This document shows positions 34,234 to 42,030 of a stretch of 64,000 bases of DNA, one piece after another. The number at the start of each line of letters is the position of its first letter. Positions within the stretch are counted from its first letter, which is position 1. The stretch covers positions 992,001 to 1,056,000 of the forward strand of contig NZ_CP015103.1 in assembly GCF_002214505.1 (NCBI RefSeq), read 5' to 3'. Origin of the DNA: Thermococcus siculi. GTDB taxonomy: Archaea; Methanobacteriota_B; Thermococci; Thermococcales; Thermococcaceae. The translations under genes were made by a program, and so were the position numbers. The notes under the pieces are model-generated. The model saw only the letters and a list, made by a program, of their open reading frames with translations. It ran no database searches and was not told where the DNA came from.

Positions 34234-34953
34234 ATGCTGTGCCTGAGGAACATCGACTACTCAAAGGACGGACGGGAGATTCTGCGGGCAGTGAACATGC
34301 GCTTCAAGCAGGGGATGAGCTACTCAATACTCGGTCCCAACGGGGCGGGAAAATCCACTCTCGCTTACATCTTAATGGGTGTCGTGAAGCCCACCGAGGG
34401 CAAAGTACTCCTTGACGAGCGAGATATAACCGACTTGAGCGTAACGGAAAGGGCAAAGCTAGGAATCACGCTGCTCTGGCAGGAGCCGGCTCGCTACGAT
34501 GGCATAACCGTGGAGGACTACCTAACCCTCGGTGGGAAGCTCAGGCCGGATAAGGATGAACTTCGGAGGGTTCTTGAGCTGGTCGGACTGCCCTATGAGG
34601 CCTATGCCCACCGTTTTGTGGACAAAAGCCTCAGCGGCGGCGAGAGAAAGAGGGTCGAGCTCGCCTCGCTTCTTCTTCTCAGGCCGAGGTACGCCATACT
34701 CGACGAGCCGGATTCAGGCCTCGACATAACCGCGGGGGAGCTGATAGAGAAGGTTCTGAATTACTTCAAGAGAACCGGCACAACCGTGATTCTCATCACG
34801 CACCACGAGGAGATAGCGGCCAAAACCGACTTCGCATACTTCCTCTGTGCGGGCAGGCTCATGAAGAAGGGCTTCTCGCGGGAGGTTGTTGAGTACTACA
34901 AGAAGACCTGCGGAAGATGCTTTCTGGCGGGGATGATGACGGATGACCATTAA
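34234..34953 (+). CDS. sufC: Fe-S assembly ATPase SufC
   Basis: 239 residues from ATG 34234, about 30 bp after the TATA box, so the earlier ATG at 34213 would lie before the transcript start. ABC ATPase: Walker A LGPNGAGKSTLAY, Q-loop TLLWQEPARYDG, signature KSLSGGERKRVELASL, Walker B YAILDEPDSGLD, switch LITHHEEI. C-terminus has CAGRLMKKG and a Cys pair TCGRCFLAGM. SufC type (DSGLD) rather than a transporter ATPase. Overlaps the SufB/D-like gene by 11 bp; together they form a minimal SufBC-like scaffold for Fe-S clusters. Confidence 0.92.
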   Translation: MLCLRNIDYSKDGREILRAVNMRFKQGMSYSILGPNGAGKSTLAYILMGVVKPTEGKVLLDERDITDLSVTERAKLGITLLWQEPARYDGITVEDYLTLGGKLRPDKDELRRVLELVGLPYEAYAHRFVDKSLSGGERKRVELASLLLLRPRYAILDEPDSGLDITAGELIEKVLNYFKRTGTTVILITHHEEIAAKTDFAYFLCAGRLMKKGFSREVVEYYKKTCGRCFLAGMMTDDH

Positions 34954-35893
34954 ACTTGACCGTGTTAAGGAGTACGAGGCCTTAATAGATGTTTACGAAA
35001 AGGAGGGCCTCGACACATCTCTCTTCGGCGACAGGATAGCCGCGATAATAATCAGTGGGGACAGAATAATAGGCCTCAACAACGTCCCCGGCGTCGAGAT
35101 AACGGGCGAAGAGATAGAGAACGGCGTCAAGGCCGAGGTGAGGATAGCAGATAACGTGAAGCTCCCCTTCCCGATCCACCTCTGCACGGGCTACCTGAAG
35201 AGCGAGGGCTATCAGAAGGTTGTCTTCAACATAACCGTCGGCAGGAACTCGAAGGTTAAGTTCACGTCCCACTGCATCTTTCCCTACGCGAAGGACTTCA
35301 CCCACGAGGCCCTGACCAAGATAAACATCGGGAAGAACTCGCGGGTTTATTACGACGACGAGCACGTCCACGGCGAGGGCGTGAGGATGATAAGCAGGAC
35401 AGAAGTTGAGGTCGGAGAAGGCGGCAGGTACACGGGGAAGTTCTCCCTCACGAAGCACAGGGCGAGGGAGCTGAGGCTTGAGATGGTCGCAAAGCTTGCC
35501 GATGGGGCCGTTGCGGAGCTGACGTCGAAGGTGAAGGCTGTAAAGGATGACTCCGTCGAAATTAAGGAGGTTCTCTACCTCGAGGGCGCCCACTCACATG
35601 GAAACCTGAAGAGCACGGTGATAGCCTTTGACCGCTCAAAAGTCAACGTCGTGAACGAGGCCTACGGCCTCGGGGACTACGCGAAGGGCCACGTCGAGTG
35701 TCACGAGATTGTGAAGGGCGAAGCGGACGTCCAGACGGTTCCTCTGCTCAGGGTCAAGAACGACAAGGCCGAGCTGACCCACGAGGCCTCGATAGGCAGA
35801 ATAAACGAGGCTCAGCTCGTCCAGCTCATGGCAAAGGGATTAGCCGAGGAAGAGGCGGCGGAGCTGATAATCAAGGGGCTGCTGGGGGAGTGA
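34943..35893 (+). CDS. SufB/SufD-family Fe-S scaffold protein
   Basis: 316 residues. Right-handed beta-helix core typical of SufB/SufD with IHLCTGYLKSEGYQKVVFNITVGRNSKVKFTS, GRYTGKFSLTKHRARELRLEM, SKVNVVNEAYGLGDYAKGHVECHE and the closing helical motif THEASIGRINEAQLVQLMAKGLAEEEAAELIIKGLL in pieces recognised from the family. Shorter than bacterial SufB; only one B/D gene is present, as in archaeal minimal SUF systems. Probable partner of SufC, receiving persulfide sulfur, perhaps from the desulfurase at 17515. Confidence 0.9.
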   Translation: MTIKLDRVKEYEALIDVYEKEGLDTSLFGDRIAAIIISGDRIIGLNNVPGVEITGEEIENGVKAEVRIADNVKLPFPIHLCTGYLKSEGYQKVVFNITVGRNSKVKFTSHCIFPYAKDFTHEALTKINIGKNSRVYYDDEHVHGEGVRMISRTEVEVGEGGRYTGKFSLTKHRARELRLEMVAKLADGAVAELTSKVKAVKDDSVEIKEVLYLEGAHSHGNLKSTVIAFDRSKVNVVNEAYGLGDYAKGHVECHEIVKGEADVQTVPLLRVKNDKAELTHEASIGRINEAQLVQLMAKGLAEEEAAELIIKGLLGE

Positions 35894-35937
35894 AAAGCCT
35901 TTTACCCTCTGAAAATAAACCTGTTTGGGTGTGAAAA

Positions 35938-36867
35938 ATGGGGAAGGCCATTGAGGCTGTGAATCTAACCAAGTACTACGGTTCGTTTCTCGCCGTTGAT
36001 GGCGTGAGCTTTGCCGTGAAGAAGGGAGAGGTCTTCGGCTTCCTTGGACCGAACGGGGCCGGAAAGACAACGACGATAAGGATGCTCACCGGGATACTCA
36101 GACCTACGAAGGGCGAGGTCAAGATACTCGGCTACGACATGCTCAGCGAGCGCGAGAAGCTGAGGGCGAGGGAGAGGATGGGCATCGTCCCCGAGATGGC
36201 GAACCCCTACGTGGATCTGACCGCCGCTCAGAACCTCCGCTTGATGGGCGAGCTCTACGGGATGAAGAAGAGGGAGATAGAGGAACGCTCCGCCGAACTC
36301 CTCAAGCTCTTCGACCTCTACGATAAGCGGGACAAGAAGGTGAGGACGTTTTCGAAGGGGATGAGACAGCGCTTGATTCTGGCGATGGCGATGATAAGCG
36401 ATCCGGAGCTTCTCTTCCTCGACGAGCCGACGAGCGGTCTCGACGTGATAAGCGCGCGCATGATAAAGGAGGTAATCCGTGAGGAGAACCGGAAGGGGAA
36501 GACCGTGTTCATCACCACCCACAACATGAGCGATGCGAACGAGCTGTGCGAGAGGATTGGAATAATCAGGAAGGGAAAGCTCATCGCGATAGACACCCCT
36601 GAGAAGCTCAAGAAGCTCGTGAGCGGGCATGTCTCCGTGGAGGTCAGCTTCGACCCGATGCGCTTTGACCCCGCGGCGCTTAGCTCGGCAATCCGGGTTG
36701 AGACGCTTGGGGACAAGGTGAAGGTCTTCACCGACGACCCCGACGCGACCATCAGGGAACTCGTGAGATACGCCGAGAGGAACGGTTTGAAGATAGTGAG
36801 CCTCAGAACGCTCTCGCCTTCCCTTGAGGATGTCTTCATGGAGCTGGTGGGTGGTAAAAATGATTGA
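35938..36867 (+). CDS. ABC transporter ATP-binding protein
   Basis: 309 residues. Walker A FLGPNGAGKTTTIRML, Q-loop GIVPEMANPYVDLT, signature VRTFSKGMRQRLILAMAM, Walker B LLFLDEPTSGLD, switch His in VFITTHNMSDANELCERI. The C-terminal 85 residues (HVSVEVSFDPMRFDP onward, SLEDVFMELVGGKND) are the DUF4162-like extension common in DRA/NatA-type exporters. GGGTGTGAAAA precedes ATG 35938. Overlaps the permease gene by 8 bp; the two make an ABC-2 exporter. Substrate unknown. Confidence 0.92.
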   Translation: MGKAIEAVNLTKYYGSFLAVDGVSFAVKKGEVFGFLGPNGAGKTTTIRMLTGILRPTKGEVKILGYDMLSEREKLRARERMGIVPEMANPYVDLTAAQNLRLMGELYGMKKREIEERSAELLKLFDLYDKRDKKVRTFSKGMRQRLILAMAMISDPELLFLDEPTSGLDVISARMIKEVIREENRKGKTVFITTHNMSDANELCERIGIIRKGKLIAIDTPEKLKKLVSGHVSVEVSFDPMRFDPAALSSAIRVETLGDKVKVFTDDPDATIRELVRYAERNGLKIVSLRTLSPSLEDVFMELVGGKND

Positions 36868-37600
36868 GGTGCTCAAGCGTTCGTTTGCCGTGGCTAAGAA
36901 GGACATGGTCATCTTCTACCTCAAGGGACCGGTCGTTATAATGGGCCTGATATTCCCGTTCTTTCTGTTCCTGGCCTTTCTAATCGGCAGGAACCTCTCG
37001 GGGACCCAGCTCTTCGTGGGGCTAACGGCAATGACGGCCTTCTTCACCTCAACGGCCGTCGGCCCGACCATAATTCCCTGGGAGTGCAGGGGAAGAACCT
37101 TTGAGCGGCTGATAACCGCCCCTGTATCGCTCACCACGGTGCTCCTCGGCGACCTTCAGGCCTCCCTTTACTTCGGCCTGGCGATAACCTTCGCGATAGC
37201 GGTTCCAGCGGTGCTCTACCTCTCGGTTCACATCGCTGCCCTCACGTTCCTGACCGCGACGCTCCTGGCCATCGGCTGCTTCTCCGCCATGACGATCTTG
37301 ATGTCCTCCTATCCGCCAACCGACGTTCCAGCGGACGTTATGATGCTCTCGTCCCTCCTCAAGTTCTCGCTCCTCTTCATCAGCGGCATCTTCGTCCCTC
37401 TCGAAGCCCTCCCCGCTTACGCACGCGGGGTCTCCTTCATCTCGCCGCTGACCTACTACGTTGACGCCCTGAGACACTCTGCCGGTGCGGGCTACCTGCC
37501 TCTCTGGCTCGACCTCGGAATGCTGGTCCTCTTCGGGGCGGGGTTCTTCCTGAGCGGGGTTTCAATCCACAAAAAAGTGCTGGAGAGGAGGTTCACATAA
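36860..37600 (+). CDS. ABC-2 type transporter permease
   Basis: 246 residues from ATG 36860 inside the end of the ATPase gene; the frame's upstream extension to 36824 is only shadow. Six membrane segments; ABC-2 signature region WECRGRTFERLITAPVSLTTVLLGDL between segments 2 and 3 and the late ISGIFVPLEALPAYARGVSFISPLTYYVDALR. Partner of the preceding ATPase. Exporters of this class carry drugs, ions or lipids; nothing local identifies the cargo. Confidence 0.9.
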   Translation: MIEVLKRSFAVAKKDMVIFYLKGPVVIMGLIFPFFLFLAFLIGRNLSGTQLFVGLTAMTAFFTSTAVGPTIIPWECRGRTFERLITAPVSLTTVLLGDLQASLYFGLAITFAIAVPAVLYLSVHIAALTFLTATLLAIGCFSAMTILMSSYPPTDVPADVMMLSSLLKFSLLFISGIFVPLEALPAYARGVSFISPLTYYVDALRHSAGAGYLPLWLDLGMLVLFGAGFFLSGVSIHKKVLERRFT

Positions 37601-37611
37601 TAAATGGAGAG

Positions 37612-38604
37612 TCAATCTAAAATCATGTGCTTGACGGTTTTCAATCCCGTCAGGAGCCACAGCGCAAAGAGGAGCCAGTACAGGGCGAAGCCGAGGGAGT
37701 CTATGGCCCCGATGCCGAAGGCGGTGCCCACGTTGTGGGTTGCGCTCACGTAGGCCCCAAGCGGGAAGATGAAGGCCCACCAGGCGAGGCTGTAGGGCAG
37801 GTGGAGGTTTCTGATGTAGTGCAGGGTTATGGCTATCGCCATGAGGAGCCACCAGAGGCCAAAACCCCAGAGGATGAAGGCGAAGGCCTTGAAGGCTTCC
37901 GCCGCCACCGGCAGCATCTTGGTGAGGTTCAGCAGTGCCACCGCACCAGCCCCGAGCGGTCCGAGGTTTATCCAGACTGAGGGGGCCATCAGGGGCGGTA
38001 GAAGCTCGTGGGTTATGAAGCGCCTCATAACTATGGCGAAGAGTGCCAGATAGATGAAAAAGCCCGCGCCGAAGCCGAAGTAGTTGAGTGCTATGAAGAT
38101 TCCCTTCCACGTTTCGGAGCTGGGGACGAAGGGCAGGGCAGTTAGGGGTATCACCATCAGGCCGACCGGCGGGATAAACCATGCGGGCGTCACGGTCTTA
38201 ACGTCCACTCCCTCGCCTATGAAGAACAGGTACGGTATCAGCAGGGCAAAGAATATCACGAGGAGGCTCCCGAGAATCCAGAGCGGGAGGGCCATGCCTT
38301 TGTAGCCGACCATCGCCAGGTTCATGGCCACTATAGTCATCGCTATGGGCATGGTTCCGTAGAAGTGGCTAGTTACCGGGTGGTAGAGGTCTTTCTTCGC
38401 CTCCGCGGGATACCGAATCCACCTCAGGAGCCACGGTATCAGAAGAAGGAAGAATATGGTGGCGTTTAGGTATATCAGCCCCTTCGAGAGCGTTCCCAGC
38501 CACGTCAGCTTCGATGAGTAGGCTTTGCTCACGAGCGCCAAAGCTCCGGTACCCATAACGCTAGCGAACCAGCTCGGTGCGAAGTCTTTCACGTTCACTC
38601 TCAT
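37612..38604 (-). CDS. TDT (TehA/SLAC1/Mae1) family anion transporter
   Basis: 330 residues, ten membrane segments. Starts KDFAPSWFASVMGTGALAL, the TDT-family opening; later YGTMPIAMTIVAMNLAM, PAWFIPPVGLMVIPLTAL and YFGFGAGFFIYLALFAIVMRR. Members move malate, sulfite, tellurite, nitrate or chloride. AGGTGAAAGAAA precedes ATG 38604. TATA CCTTAAATG (38638-38646) overlaps a palindrome ATGTGCACAT. First of a run of transporters and redox proteins through 46 kb. Confidence 0.87.
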   Translation of the reverse strand: MRVNVKDFAPSWFASVMGTGALALVSKAYSSKLTWLGTLSKGLIYLNATIFFLLLIPWLLRWIRYPAEAKKDLYHPVTSHFYGTMPIAMTIVAMNLAMVGYKGMALPLWILGSLLVIFFALLIPYLFFIGEGVDVKTVTPAWFIPPVGLMVIPLTALPFVPSSETWKGIFIALNYFGFGAGFFIYLALFAIVMRRFITHELLPPLMAPSVWINLGPLGAGAVALLNLTKMLPVAAEAFKAFAFILWGFGLWWLLMAIAITLHYIRNLHLPYSLAWWAFIFPLGAYVSATHNVGTAFGIGAIDSLGFALYWLLFALWLLTGLKTVKHMILD

Positions 38605-38630
38605 TTTCTTTCACCTGTGATGGCGTTCAG

Positions 38631-38640
38631 ATGTGCACAT
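38631..38640. promoter_or_regulatory. Palindrome ATGTGCACAT overlapping the TDT transporter promoter
   Basis: Lies at the downstream edge of the TATA box (38638-38646, minus strand). It shares the TGTGCA half with the longer palindrome before the NifX-like gene at 39143-39156. Confidence 0.45.
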
Positions 38641-38708
38641 TTAAGGTTTTCTGGACGTTCTGTTCAGACCCCCAAATGTCTGGGAAAGCCGTTATGCAAT
38701 CAAGGCCA

Positions 38709-39098
38709 TCAATGCTTGCAGTGTCCCTCTCTTTCCTTCTCCCGCTCTATCTTCTCCTTCCAGTAGGGGTCGACCTCAAGAACCTGCTCTATGAAGGCCT
38801 TAACGACGTCTTTGACGGGGCCGTAGGCACCGGTGACGACCTCGATGCCGAGCTGGTTGAAGAAGCCTATCGCCCTCTGTCCCATGCCGTAGGCGAGCAC
38901 AACTTCCCCGCCGTGCTCCCTCACGAAGTGGGGCAGGTCTCCCGGCCCGTGCTCCTCGAAGGGAACCTTGACCACCTCCGCACCTTTTATCTCGTTGTTC
39001 TCCACGTCCACGAAGACGAAGTACCTGGCCCTTCCGAAGTGGCCGCTTACGCTGCTCTCCAGACCTTTATCATCCTCAGCTGGAATGGCTATCCTCAT
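38709..39098 (-). CDS. NifX/NifB-C-terminal-like dinitrogenase cofactor family protein
   Basis: 129 residues from ATG 39098 (GGAGGTGCAAAA ahead). PF02579-type fold: MRIAIPAEDDKGLESSVSGHFGRARYFVFVDV, GEVVLAYGMGQRAIGFFNQLGIEVVTGAYGPVKDVVKAFI, then a charged tail ending GHCKH with possible metal-binding Cys/His. In archaea without nitrogenase these proteins are thought to bind or sense metal-sulfur species. TATA GTTTATATTTG (39130-39140) with a perfect 14-bp palindrome directly upstream. Confidence 0.85.
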   Translation of the reverse strand: MRIAIPAEDDKGLESSVSGHFGRARYFVFVDVENNEIKGAEVVKVPFEEHGPGDLPHFVREHGGEVVLAYGMGQRAIGFFNQLGIEVVTGAYGPVKDVVKAFIEQVLEVDPYWKEKIEREKEREGHCKH

Positions 39099-39142
39099 TT
39101 TTGCACCTCCATTCACATGAAATTTTTGTCAAATATAAACTT

Positions 39143-39156
39143 TGTGCATATGCACA
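39143..39156. promoter_or_regulatory. Perfect 14-bp palindrome TGTGCATATGCACA
   Basis: Sits 3 bp upstream of the TATA box of the NifX-like gene, an activator position, and just after the stop of the convergent-side regulator gene (39162). Related to ATGTGCACAT at 38631-38640. Confidence 0.5.
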
Positions 39157-39161
39157 TGCTT

Positions 39162-39491
39162 TTACTCTCTGAATATCTCTCCAGTTGCAAGGTCTATGCC
39201 AATTTTCCTAACCTTCAGCTTCCAGAGCTTCTCGGGAGCGCCGCCGCCCTCCTCCCTGTAGCCGGCCATCTCGATTATCCCGGCGTCCTCAAGGGCCGAG
39301 AGGTGATAGTATAGCGTTGAACGCGGCAGATCAAGGCCCCTCTCCTGCAGGCCCTGGTAGATTTCGTTCGTCCCCTTAACGCCGTCACTCAGTATTTTGA
39401 TGATGCTCCTCTTAGGTTCGGCCATCAGCGGCTTCAGGATCATCATGAGGCTCTTCAGGTTTCCCATCTCCCCCATCATCCATCTCGGCAT
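39162..39491 (-). CDS. ArsR/PadR-like winged-helix transcriptional regulator
   Basis: 109 residues from ATG 39491 (GGGTGATAG ahead; GTG 39500 less likely). Winged helix: LMAEPKRSIIKILSDGVKGTNEIYQGLQERGLDLPRSTLYYHLSALEDAGIIEMAGYREEGGGAPEKLWKL. The STLYYHLSALEDAGII recognition helix is ArsR-type. No obvious metal- or redox-sensing cysteines. TATA TTTTATAAGG at 39522-39531; a TGTTAG half-site in its leader (39508-39513) matches the palindrome before the universal stress gene, hinting that it regulates itself and that operon. Confidence 0.83.
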   Translation of the reverse strand: MPRWMMGEMGNLKSLMMILKPLMAEPKRSIIKILSDGVKGTNEIYQGLQERGLDLPRSTLYYHLSALEDAGIIEMAGYREEGGGAPEKLWKLKVRKIGIDLATGEIFRE

Positions 39492-39585
39492 CTCTATCAC
39501 CCTTATCTGTTAGCTCCCAAACCTTATAAAATTACCGCCTTGGGGCAAATTTAACTCGAATATTATAGAAAGCTTTATAAATAAT

Positions 39586-39601
39586 TTTGTGATATTACAA
39601 A
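39586..39601. promoter_or_regulatory. Inverted repeat TTTGT-N6-ACAAA in the leader of the 39626 gene
   Basis: Follows the TATA box AGCTTTATAAATAA (about 39571-39584) and overlaps the expected transcript start, a repressor position. Confidence 0.35.
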
Positions 39602-39625
39602 TTAAGAAAGTTGGAGGTGATTGAG

Positions 39626-39940
39626 ATGCCGTTTGGAACTCCCGGATGGAAGTGGAAGGTTGGAAGGTTCGGCTACACCGTCGAGAAGGAGCCGGACTAC
39701 GAGGAGATGAGGGCCAAGGCCAAGGAAGTCCTCTCAAAGGCAATCAAGGGAGCCGCTTGGAGGTGCCGCTGTGGAAGCCTTCACATCCCCCTCGTTGTTG
39801 AGGGGCAGATAATAGGCGAACTCTGGGAGGACGTTGACCCGAAGGAAGCCGAGGTAGGCGCCTACTGGTTTGGAAGGTGGGGAACCAAGGTTCAGCTCGT
39901 GAAGGACGGAAAGGTTGTGGGCTTTCTCTGGCTCGCCTGA
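39626..39940 (+). CDS. Small conserved-looking protein of unknown function
   Basis: 104 residues from ATG 39626 with a strong GGAGGTGATTGAG ribosome site. Sequence starts MPFGTPGWKWKVGRFGYTVEKEPDYEEM, then WRCRCGSLHIPLVVEGQIIGELWEDVDPKEAEVGAYWFGRWGTKVQLV (shown here in two parts: a CRCG pair and a beta-rich half). The CRCG could bind metal. Between a winged-helix regulator and an anion transporter in the 37.6-46 kb cluster. I do not recognise it. Confidence 0.65.
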   Translation: MPFGTPGWKWKVGRFGYTVEKEPDYEEMRAKAKEVLSKAIKGAAWRCRCGSLHIPLVVEGQIIGELWEDVDPKEAEVGAYWFGRWGTKVQLVKDGKVVGFLWLA

Positions 39941-39943
39941 GCC

Positions 39944-39954
39944 TTTTATTTTTT
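39944..39954 (+). terminator. T-rich terminator after the 39626 gene
   Basis: TTTTATTTTTT directly after the stop codon. Confidence 0.45.
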
Positions 39955-39981
39955 GGCCAGAAATATGAAAAATAAAAAAGT

Positions 39982-41010
39982 ATGAAGATGGTAGAGATGG
40001 ATGTTGTTGAGTTCATGAAGGAGAAGATGGTCTACATAGTGTTCACTCTCATCTTTGCCTCAACATACGCAGGTGTTTACCACCGCGACCTCTTCCTGTC
40101 CCTGAAGGGAACCCTCCCGGTAGCGCTCTTCATGATGCTCTTCCAGCCCATGGTCTTCATGGAGGTAAAGAGGGCGTTCACCGCGAGGACGGAGGTTAAG
40201 ACGAAGTACCTCATACTGCTGACGCTGTTCTACCTCGCGCTTTTCCCCGCCCTCACGTGGCTCCTCCTGAAGTTCTGGCTCGCGGTAATGCCAGGAACAG
40301 ACCCAAGACTGCTCGCAGGTATTGTTCTCATAAGCCTCTCACCGCTCCCCAGCTCGGCACCGGCCTTCACCAACCTCGCCGGTGGGAGGTTTCAGCTGAC
40401 CCTCGTTGGAGTCATATGGACTTTCCTGCTCTCGCTCTTCGTGATGCCGGTCTACGCGAAGCTGATACTTCACGCAGTCATTCAGGTGCCCGTTGATGTG
40501 CTCCTCAAGTCCCTCGTCCTCTACATAATAACGCCCCTTATCATCGGCCAGCTGACAAAGTACGCCGTCCTCCGCTGGAAGGGTGTGGATGCGCTCATGT
40601 TCCTCAAAAAGCCCCTCGTTGGCGTTTCCCTCCTCGGCATGTACTGGATGGTCGTGGTGGTCTTCGGCATAAACGGGAAGGTGATAGTCGAGAGGCCAGA
40701 GCTGATACTTGTGGGGGCCATCATTATGAACGTCTATTTCCTCCTGCGCGCGGCCATAGCCTACTTCAGCGGAAAAGCTCTCAGCTTTCCCTTTGAGCAG
40801 AACGTTTCCCTGGTTTACTCCACCGGCTCCAACATGACCCTGGCAACGGCAATAGCAATAGGAACCTTCGGTTCGCTGGCGGCAGTTGGCACGGCTCTGG
40901 GTGGACCCTTCAGCGACATGCTCCTGATGATACTCTTCGTCAGGTTCTTCAACCTGCTGAAAAAGCGTATATACGTTGAAACCAATATTCCTGCAGGTGA
41001 AGAAACATGA
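39982..41010 (+). CDS. BASS/ACR3-superfamily transporter
   Basis: 342 residues; ten membrane segments. The arrangement and SPLPSSAPAFTNLAGGRFQLTLVGVIW match the bile-acid/arsenite (BASS) superfamily, but the ACR3 cysteine position is Ser here (SPLPSSA), so arsenite is unlikely as a cargo of this copy. ATG 39982 is followed by others at 39988 and 39997; 39997 has GGTAGAG before it. Overlaps the DGC-like gene by 4 bp (ATGA). A second member is encoded at 42031. Confidence 0.78.
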   Translation: MKMVEMDVVEFMKEKMVYIVFTLIFASTYAGVYHRDLFLSLKGTLPVALFMMLFQPMVFMEVKRAFTARTEVKTKYLILLTLFYLALFPALTWLLLKFWLAVMPGTDPRLLAGIVLISLSPLPSSAPAFTNLAGGRFQLTLVGVIWTFLLSLFVMPVYAKLILHAVIQVPVDVLLKSLVLYIITPLIIGQLTKYAVLRWKGVDALMFLKKPLVGVSLLGMYWMVVVVFGINGKVIVERPELILVGAIIMNVYFLLRAAIAYFSGKALSFPFEQNVSLVYSTGSNMTLATAIAIGTFGSLAAVGTALGGPFSDMLLMILFVRFFNLLKKRIYVETNIPAGEET

Positions 41011-41378
41011 CTGACCCTGAGGTCTGCCTCATAACCTGCGGGGAGTCACTCTCCGAGCTGATTGCCGTTGAGGCATTGAAGGAACTTGGGGATGCTGCGG
41101 TGCTGTGCCCGCTCACTGCGATTACAAGGGGAGTCCCTGAGGTCATTGAAAGAATGAAGGCGGCCAGGTACGTTGTCCTCATTGATTCCTGTTCCCTGCG
41201 GTGCGCAAAGAAGACGGCCGATGAACTCGGCATCCACTATGACGAGTACATAAACCTTGAGGAGGAGCTTAACATTAAAACCCCCTGCTACGAGAACCCC
41301 TCAGTGGAGGCGGTTGATGACATAGGGCTTGGGGCCACTCATCTGGTCGAGAGGATAGGGGAACTTCTGAGCGATTGA
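41007..41378 (+). CDS. DGC-domain-like putative zinc-binding protein
   Basis: 123 residues. Cysteines VCLITCGES, AVLCPLTAI, VVLIDSCSLRCAKKTADELG and NIKTPCYENP match the DGC family pattern (Asp-x-Cys-x3-Cys-Ala-Lys; here DSCSLRCAKK with Ser replacing the middle Gly). DGC proteins have no settled function and often accompany redox and transport genes. Co-translated with the BASS transporter before it. Confidence 0.75.
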   Translation: MTDPEVCLITCGESLSELIAVEALKELGDAAVLCPLTAITRGVPEVIERMKAARYVVLIDSCSLRCAKKTADELGIHYDEYINLEEELNIKTPCYENPSVEAVDDIGLGATHLVERIGELLSD

Positions 41379-41494
41379 TGCACATTCCCTAAATCTAGAC
41401 GGCTGTGGGCAACAAATAGAGGTACGTTTAACCTATAGTGCCTCATCCCTTTCTGCTCCTCAGTGCCCACTCTTGGTCAGCAAACTTTAAAACC

Positions 41495-41512
41495 TGTTAG
41501 GTTCGTCTAACA
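41495..41512. promoter_or_regulatory. Operator-like inverted repeat TGTTAG-N6-CTAACA
   Basis: Begins right after the TATA box AACTTTAAAACC (41483-41494) and covers the expected transcript start of the universal stress/ACR3-like operon. Half-site TGTTAG recurs in the leader of the ArsR-like gene (39508-39513). The rest of the 176-bp gap at 41379-41554 shows nothing else. Confidence 0.6.
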
Positions 41513-41554
41513 TGTGAAAAATAACTAAAATGAAAGATATATCAGGTGATAGTG

Positions 41555-42028
41555 ATGTTTAGAAAAATCCTGTTCCCCACGGATTTCAGCGAGGGGGCCT
41601 GCAGGGCGGTTGAAAAGTTTGAGAAGAGCAACGAGATGGCCGTCGGTGAGGTGATCCTCCTCCACGTCGTCGATGAGGGCATCGTCGAGGAGCTGATGAA
41701 CGGCTACTCCATGCTGTACGACGACGTGGGAGTTGAGCTAAACGCCGTTGAAAAGGAGCTTAAGGCGAAGGCCCTAAAGAAGCTCCAGGAGAGGGTGGAT
41801 CGGGTTAAGAAGGCCTTCGGGACCGAGAGGGTGAAGCCGGTCGTCAGGTTCGGCTTCCCCTGGGAGGAGATAGTCAAAGTCGCCGAGGAAGAAGACGTCT
41901 CGCTCATAGTACTGCCCAGCCACGGCAAGATGGGCTTCTCCCGCGAGCTCTTCGGTTCAACGGCCATGCGCGTCCTGAAGAAGACGAAGAGGCCCGTTCT
42001 CATGATAAAGACCCACGAGGAGGGATGA
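41555..42028 (+). CDS. Universal stress protein family
   Basis: 157 residues from ATG 41555 (AGGTGATAGTG ahead). MFRKILFPTDFSEGACRAV at the start, IVEELMNGYSMLYDDVGVELN in the middle and the ATP-binding GxxGx9GS loop LPSHGKMGFSRELFGSTAMRVLKKTKRPVLMI at the end, given in part. ATP-binding USP type. Co-transcribed with the following ACR3-like permease, with stop and start overlapping by 4 bp if ATG 42025 is used. Probably couples a stress or nucleotide signal to the transporter. Confidence 0.88.
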   Translation: MFRKILFPTDFSEGACRAVEKFEKSNEMAVGEVILLHVVDEGIVEELMNGYSMLYDDVGVELNAVEKELKAKALKKLQERVDRVKKAFGTERVKPVVRFGFPWEEIVKVAEEEDVSLIVLPSHGKMGFSRELFGSTAMRVLKKTKRPVLMIKTHEEG

Positions 42029-42030
42029 GG

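Noticed and set aside
41533-41546. GATATATCAGGTGAT as a copy of the CTGATATATCAG palindrome
   Set aside because: Only one arm is present and it is explained by the ribosome site of the universal stress gene.
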